Source: Rutstroemia sp. NJR-2017a BVV2
Taxonomy: Eukaryota > Ascomycota > Leotiomycetes > Helotiales > Rutstroemiaceae
Reading direction: 5' to 3'
Assembly (NCBI GenBank): GCA_002946415.1
Contig: NJPS01000044.1
Coordinates: 558,001 to 622,000, forward strand
Length of the DNA stretch: 64,000 nt
Position 1 is the stretch's first letter; the number at the start of each line of letters is the position of its first letter. Position numbers and translations under genes: made by a program. This document shows positions 59,561 through 64,000 of the stretch, piece after piece. The notes beneath the pieces were generated by a model. It saw nothing but the letters and a program-made list of their open reading frames with translations, had not been told where the DNA came from and searched no databases.

Positions 59561-62500
59561 TCAAAGCGCCAATCCCGTTCCATCGCCCGTCCACCGATAC
59601 AAAGACAACATCTCTCGGCGCTTCAACTGCTGTTCGCCTAAATCTTCCGGTACTCGTCCTCGAACCTGTGCTAAAGCCGAACGCATGACTTTTCTGAAAT
59701 TTCTCTGTGGAACAAAGATACATTAGCTTCTCGTCCGATTTGAATTTGGAGAGAATGAACTCCTGCTTACCTGGTATTCCGTGTTCAGCGTCGCAACACA
59801 GGCTTCGTGGGCTCGTACGATGGTTTCGCAAGCTTTTACCACACTGGGTGAAGCTTCGACCTATTTATTGCAAGTCAGTCAATGAGTCGACCCACACGAT
59901 ATGATCCTCTCCCACTCCTCGTGTCACAACATGACAGGATGAGATAAGAGAAACCAAGAATTGACATACCTGAAGTTTATCGGCAATAAGCAACAGCAAG
60001 AAGCTGCCCTGCAGAAGATACACGCCAAAGAAGAACGGCATGAACTCCAATCCCGGATCGTACTCCAGAATATTATTGATAGCTTCCGCCGCACTCACAG
60101 CATGACCCGTCGCATTAATGAAGCTCTGCGACGAGATCCAGAGATCGTTATCATCGAGTAAAGAAATAGGATCCCATTTTCCGGCCAAAAGAATATGAAG
60201 AACGTGCATGACATGCGTGCCATAAGCGACCACGATCCGAGCCTGGATATTGGCCTCGGTCACATGGTTTGAGGATGCGTGTGTATGTACTGAGTGAACA
60301 GAAGGGGTGCCGATATCGTTATGTTCGTGAGATTTATTTGTAGATTGAATGCCTTCCATGTTTTGATCAGGTTGGTCTTCAGGTAAAGCAGTGATTTGTT
60401 CGACTTCAAAGTCTTTCAGACTCTGACCGTAGGCATCAAGTTGCCTGGAAATTTCACTGGCTTGATCATCCCATTCGCGAGCTGATCGGAAGCTAATGCC
60501 GAATCGAGGGTGGTTTTTAGCGTGGTAGAGATCGACGATTTCTCCGAGGATTGTCATGAGGGGTAGGAAGTATCCGAATATACTATGTCCCGTACACTCA
60601 AAGTTAGGGCCTCGCCTTCTTATCCTCTGGGCACCACTTGGGGAAGTAATATGAATGCTTGAATCACCAGTATAGAATTCTCCAGCCTGCCATATCGTGT
60701 CATCCATAGGCTGAAGGAGGCCATCACATTCTATATCCAAGAGGAAGAGTGGTCGATTATAACAGAGGGCGAGATGCCTGTCCACTGTATAACAGAGCCA
60801 CCATATTCTTCTCCGCTCCTCTCTTTCTTCTTCCGAAATGGGCCCCGGTGTTCGAGGTAAATCATCATCGTCTTCGCCATCAGCGTCCACATCATTGGTA
60901 GCATCAGCTACTTGCTCGGAATTCATTGATACTGCATTGATTGGGAGTTCCCTGCCGAGTTTGAGTTCCCTAGCAAGGGACCATGCTGCATTCCACCACC
61001 GGAGACTAGCTCCCTTGTATTCGCTAGCTGAGATGACCGTGGCAAGATGGATATAAGTTACGACATCGTCGAGTTTGCCGGCTGCACCAAAAGCGCTTGT
61101 ATCATTGTTGAGTGTATCGGGGCTGACAGATCCAGGTAAGGCAACACCGAGACCACCTAGAGCAACACCGTTGATGACGTTATTAGAGAAGTTGGAGGAA
61201 GGTTTATCGTTCGCTGCTGTTCCGTGTATGAGGGGTTTGAGGAGGCCGACAGTAAGTTCAAGTAATTTTTGACATATGCGTCCACGAGAGGATGGACTGG
61301 CAGTAAGGAAGGCTGCGTCACTAGTTTGTGCGACAACCCATAGCATGCTAGCAAGCAAGGCAGGCGTGCATTGTCTTGGTTTCGTAGGGTGTAGGAAGGA
61401 GTGTTTTCGAAAGACATATCCGAGAATGTAAGGAGAGGTAGGGTGCATCAACGCCGACGACGAACTTGCGAAGTACAAGTCGAGCAGGTCACAAGCTAAA
61501 GGTAGAGGGATGATACTGCCAAGGTGCGGAACCAAGGGTTGCAGCACGGGATAGCGCAGTGGTACGTTGAAATTCTGATGTGTCACGTGTTGGTACTGGT
61601 TTGAAGGAGAGGGTAATGACATCCACCCACCGGGTGAAGGGGCATCTGAGCCCATAGGAAAAACGGGAAGTGGACTCTCTGCTAAACGAAAGGGACCTGG
61701 GGTATTACCCGGATAATTAGGCGGACTCTGACCTTGGATGTTATAGGGCAGATCAGAATATCCGGTCTGCGTGGAATTAAAGTTTGCATGACTGCCGCCG
61801 CCATTCATAATGTGGGGATTCAGGGTCGATCGATATCCATGCATGCTTGAATAGCCGCTCAAATTCAGGGACGCGGGACTGTCGATTTGTTCCACCTCTG
61901 GCCGGCTGGCATGAGGCTGGTGAGGGTTGGAGAGCTCGGTGACACTTTCGAGGCTAGCAGCGCGCATTCTCTTCGCCTTCATCAATTCTCGTGCGGAGGG
62001 TTTCTCGAGACCTGTCGTGTTGAGACTCATGGATCTGGAAGGAGTCGGGCGCGGGAATTCGGCATTGTCGTTGGTCAAGGAAATGGCCGAAGACGGGTTC
62101 TCGTTGCGGGACTCCGTGGGGGACCTCTCCTCGGAAGATTGTTCAGTAGGTGACTTTTGTCCATTTGCAGCGGCGGCAGCAGCAGCTTGTTGCGCGAGAT
62201 CTTTGCGTGAAGCCTTGCCTCGCTTCTTCCTTTCACGGATGTACTCGCATCCTAAACCGAACTCTGCGACATCCCATCAGCCTTGTCCCAAAGCTTTCCC
62301 GAGAAACTTACCAACACAATGTGCGCATGGGTTTTGGCCATCGCACTTGGTTCTGAGCTGATTGCATTGGTCACAGGCTCGGCTGATCCTCCGTCGAATG
62401 GGTCCTGAGGTTCCAGTTCCGTTCGAGGCTGCCCGGCCGTTGTGTCCCGATACTCCCAAGGCGTATGGGTGCTGTCGGTGCTTTGAGGTGCCGTTCCTAT

Positions 62501-62687
62501 GAACCTGTGAATTTTGGTGGATGTCTACCTGCTGCTGCAGTTGTTGTAGAGCATATTGTGAGCCATGTGCCAGGGTATCTAGACCTGAATTATGTAGATG
62601 GTTGGAAGGTAAATGGGCCGTTGAGAGCATGTTGTTTGACGGCAAAGAGTTGTATGCCGAGAAACGATGGAGAGGGTTGGAAAGCAT
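59561..62687 (-). CDS. xlnR: Xylanolytic transcriptional activator XlnR/Xyr1
   Basis: Four exons: 62687-62312, 62263-59970, 59860-59771 and 59704-59561, about 967 residues. XlnR/Xyr1 is the Zn2Cys6 activator of xylanase, cellulase and pentose catabolism genes. The DNA-binding motif [19 protein letters not shown] with NPCAHC and, after the splice, [19 protein letters not shown] is characteristic of this regulator. An Ala/Gln run, Ser-rich linker and [11 protein letters not shown] precede the fungal transcription factor domain, which has [19 protein letters not shown] in the middle. The protein ends in the characteristic [11 protein letters not shown]. Start is the ATG at 62687, before a His/Asn/Gln-rich leader. 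The first intron is 48 nt and lies within the zinc cluster. Confidence 0.96.
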
Positions 62688-63166
62688 GGTGGCGGTAATG
62701 GATCTGACAAGCAGAAGTCGGTTGGGCTGCGCGGGAGGAGGATGACAATAAAAGTAGAGAAAAACCTGGGGTACAAGAAGCGGAGGCGACCACAGAGAAC
62801 AAAAATATGGGGACCTCTTTTTTTCAATGACTCAAGAATTGAGAATGGAGGATGGAGGAGCAGATCTTGTGCATCTATAGGATTTCCCGAAAATTGCAGA
62901 CGGCACTTTTGAGTGAGTCCTTGGTAATCGGGAATCAGCAGGACCTTCTTGATGGAATAGGAAAGGGAGAGATGGGGAAGAGGTATGGAGGTATGGTAGA
63001 ATAAAATCAATCAAATAAAAACGAATAAAATAAAACGATTCGGCGCGCCACAATTCGACAGAGCAATATCTGGTAGACTAGCAGACTATGGCGGGGTTCG
63101 CATGGGCCTGGGGGAACTATGGACTGGGGTTGAGTGAATGCGAACAAGGAGTGGAAGGTGAATAAT

Positions 63167-63206
63167 GGTGAATGGGTGGTGAATGGGTGGTGAATGGGTG
63201 GTGAAA
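63167..63206. repeat. 11-bp minisatellite GAATGGGTGGT
   Basis: Three to four consecutive copies of GGTGAATGGGT in the xlnR upstream region. Confidence 0.9.
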
Positions 63207-63294
63207 GTGAAGGGGAAGGTGAGGTGAAGAACAAGAAATAGCTAGTGGGCAAGGAATAACAAGCGGGCAGGGAAGCAGAGCAGGGAGCTTCGAG

Positions 63295-63360
63295 CATGGA
63301 ACATGGAGCATGGAGCATGAGCATGGAGCATGGAGCATGGAGCATGGAGCATGCAGTATG
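63295..63360. repeat. 7-bp minisatellite ATGGAGC
   Basis: About eight copies of ATGGAGC, one with a deletion, in the xlnR upstream region; GC-poor flanks. Confidence 0.9.
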
Positions 63361-63699
63361 GAGAAAAGGATAAGGAACACACTTCGTACATACATTGCAT
63401 ACGATCGATACTGGAGACAGACCCGACCAGACCAGACCACCGACCAAGCCAGACCAGGAATCTGCCTGTCTATCACCTACCGGCACCACTCATACCATTC
63501 GTTACCTTAAGTTTATTTTAATTGAGTGCTAGTAATGTGGGGAGAGTGGGCGAGCAGAGAGGCGAAGGAGAAGGGAAGGAGCAAGATTAATTAAATTCGC
63601 TGTCAGTAGTCAGTCAGGCGGCCTTAAAAAAACTAAAATCGCCTGCACATTACATTATTACTGTATTATTTTCCCCAGCAAAAGGAAAACATCTCGAGA

Positions 63700-63724
63700 G
63701 AAAGCAAGCAAGCAAGCAAGCAAC
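63700..63724. repeat. AAGC tetranucleotide microsatellite
   Basis: Five to six tandem AAGC units; a second short run of the same unit follows at 63736-63749. Confidence 0.9.
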
Positions 63725-64000
63725 AATCACTCAATCAAGCAAGCAAGCTGCAGATACTAGTCGTTCGTTCGTTCTGTCTCTCTCTTCTCGGAGAGCCACC
63801 CCACGGCGGCATCACCTCCGAATCGCCATTCCTCGGCCATACTTTTTCCGAAAGCAGACTAGAAGCCATCTGTAACCTTAACTCTTGCCCAACAATATTA
63901 TTAATTTCGAGAGAAAAAAGGGACAGACAGAAAGATCCTGATACTTATTTCGCTCTATTATAACAATTCACTTAACTTATTCGCTCGCTCACTCCCGGCC

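Larger units (their letters stand above)
62688..64000. promoter_or_regulatory. xlnR upstream region with minisatellites
   Basis: About 1.3 kb upstream of xlnR to the window end. No other gene is supported. It carries three tandem repeats, listed separately, and a long AT-rich tail. A long leader or intron in the 5' untranslated region is possible. GGCTAA-type self-binding sites are not evident. Confidence 0.5.

Noticed and set aside
63091..63804. CreA-type SYGGRG sites upstream of xlnR (63091, 63108, 63124, 63537 and the reverse at 63799)
   Set aside because: About five matches are expected by chance in 1.3 kb on two strands, so no enrichment.
1..64000. tRNA, rRNA or CRISPR features
   Set aside because: B-box-like GTTCGA strings seen in MLH1, ATP25 and DcpS lie in coding sequence and lack a cloverleaf; tandem repeats are uninterrupted, without spacers.

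Overview
The window is nuclear DNA from a filamentous ascomycete (Pezizomycotina). Genes are dense and alternate between strands. Introns are short (about 45-85 bp), with GTATGT/GTAAGT-type donors and CTAAC branch sites just before the acceptor. Fungus-specific families are present: Zn2Cys6 regulators, ATP25, an XlnR orthologue, and an S1/P1 nuclease. A Leotiomycete is my best guess from protein flavour, but the sequence alone does not prove it.

Left part (1-31.1 kb) is mostly conserved housekeeping: RIO2 kinase (-), proteasome RPN1 (+), mismatch repair MLH1 (-), a PflX-like radical SAM protein (+), a secreted GMC oxidoreductase with a long Ser/Thr/Pro-rich tail (+), a DUF202 membrane protein (-), a MATE transporter (+), a VBA/Fnx1-like MFS transporter (-), a class I amidotransferase (+), an S1/P1 nuclease (-), and the head-to-head mitochondrial pair ATP25 (-) and RPO41 (+).

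Middle part (31.1-42.5 kb) is the accessory stretch: a small secreted Cys/Thr-rich protein, an alpha/beta hydrolase and a cytochrome P450, followed by three broken genes. These are a membrane protein with CG...GC and HxxHC motifs carrying several stops, an MFS transporter relic, and an F-box-type gene with a nonsense codon and a frame change. It reads as a decaying accessory or specialised-metabolism locus; no backbone synthase is in view.

Right part (42.5-64 kb): splicing factor CEF1/CDC5 (+), an atypical hexokinase-family protein (-), a GILT-type thiol reductase (+) whose 3' end overlaps the convergent decapping scavenger DcpS (-), a DHA1-type MFS transporter (+), an unrecognised 187-residue protein (-), a NIT4/NirA-like Zn2Cys6 regulator (+) and the xylanase regulator XlnR (-) with a repeat-rich upstream region running off the end.

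Exon boundaries were worked out by hand from splice motifs, reading frame and family sequence patterns; none is supported by transcript data here. Noteworthy points are a 12-nt exon carrying a zinc ligand in the nuclease, an 18-nt exon at the phosphate-1 motif of the hexokinase-like gene, two GC-AG introns, RIP-like nonsense changes in the accessory block, and a PflX-type radical SAM enzyme with no obvious partner. No tRNA, rRNA, CRISPR array or intact transposon was seen.
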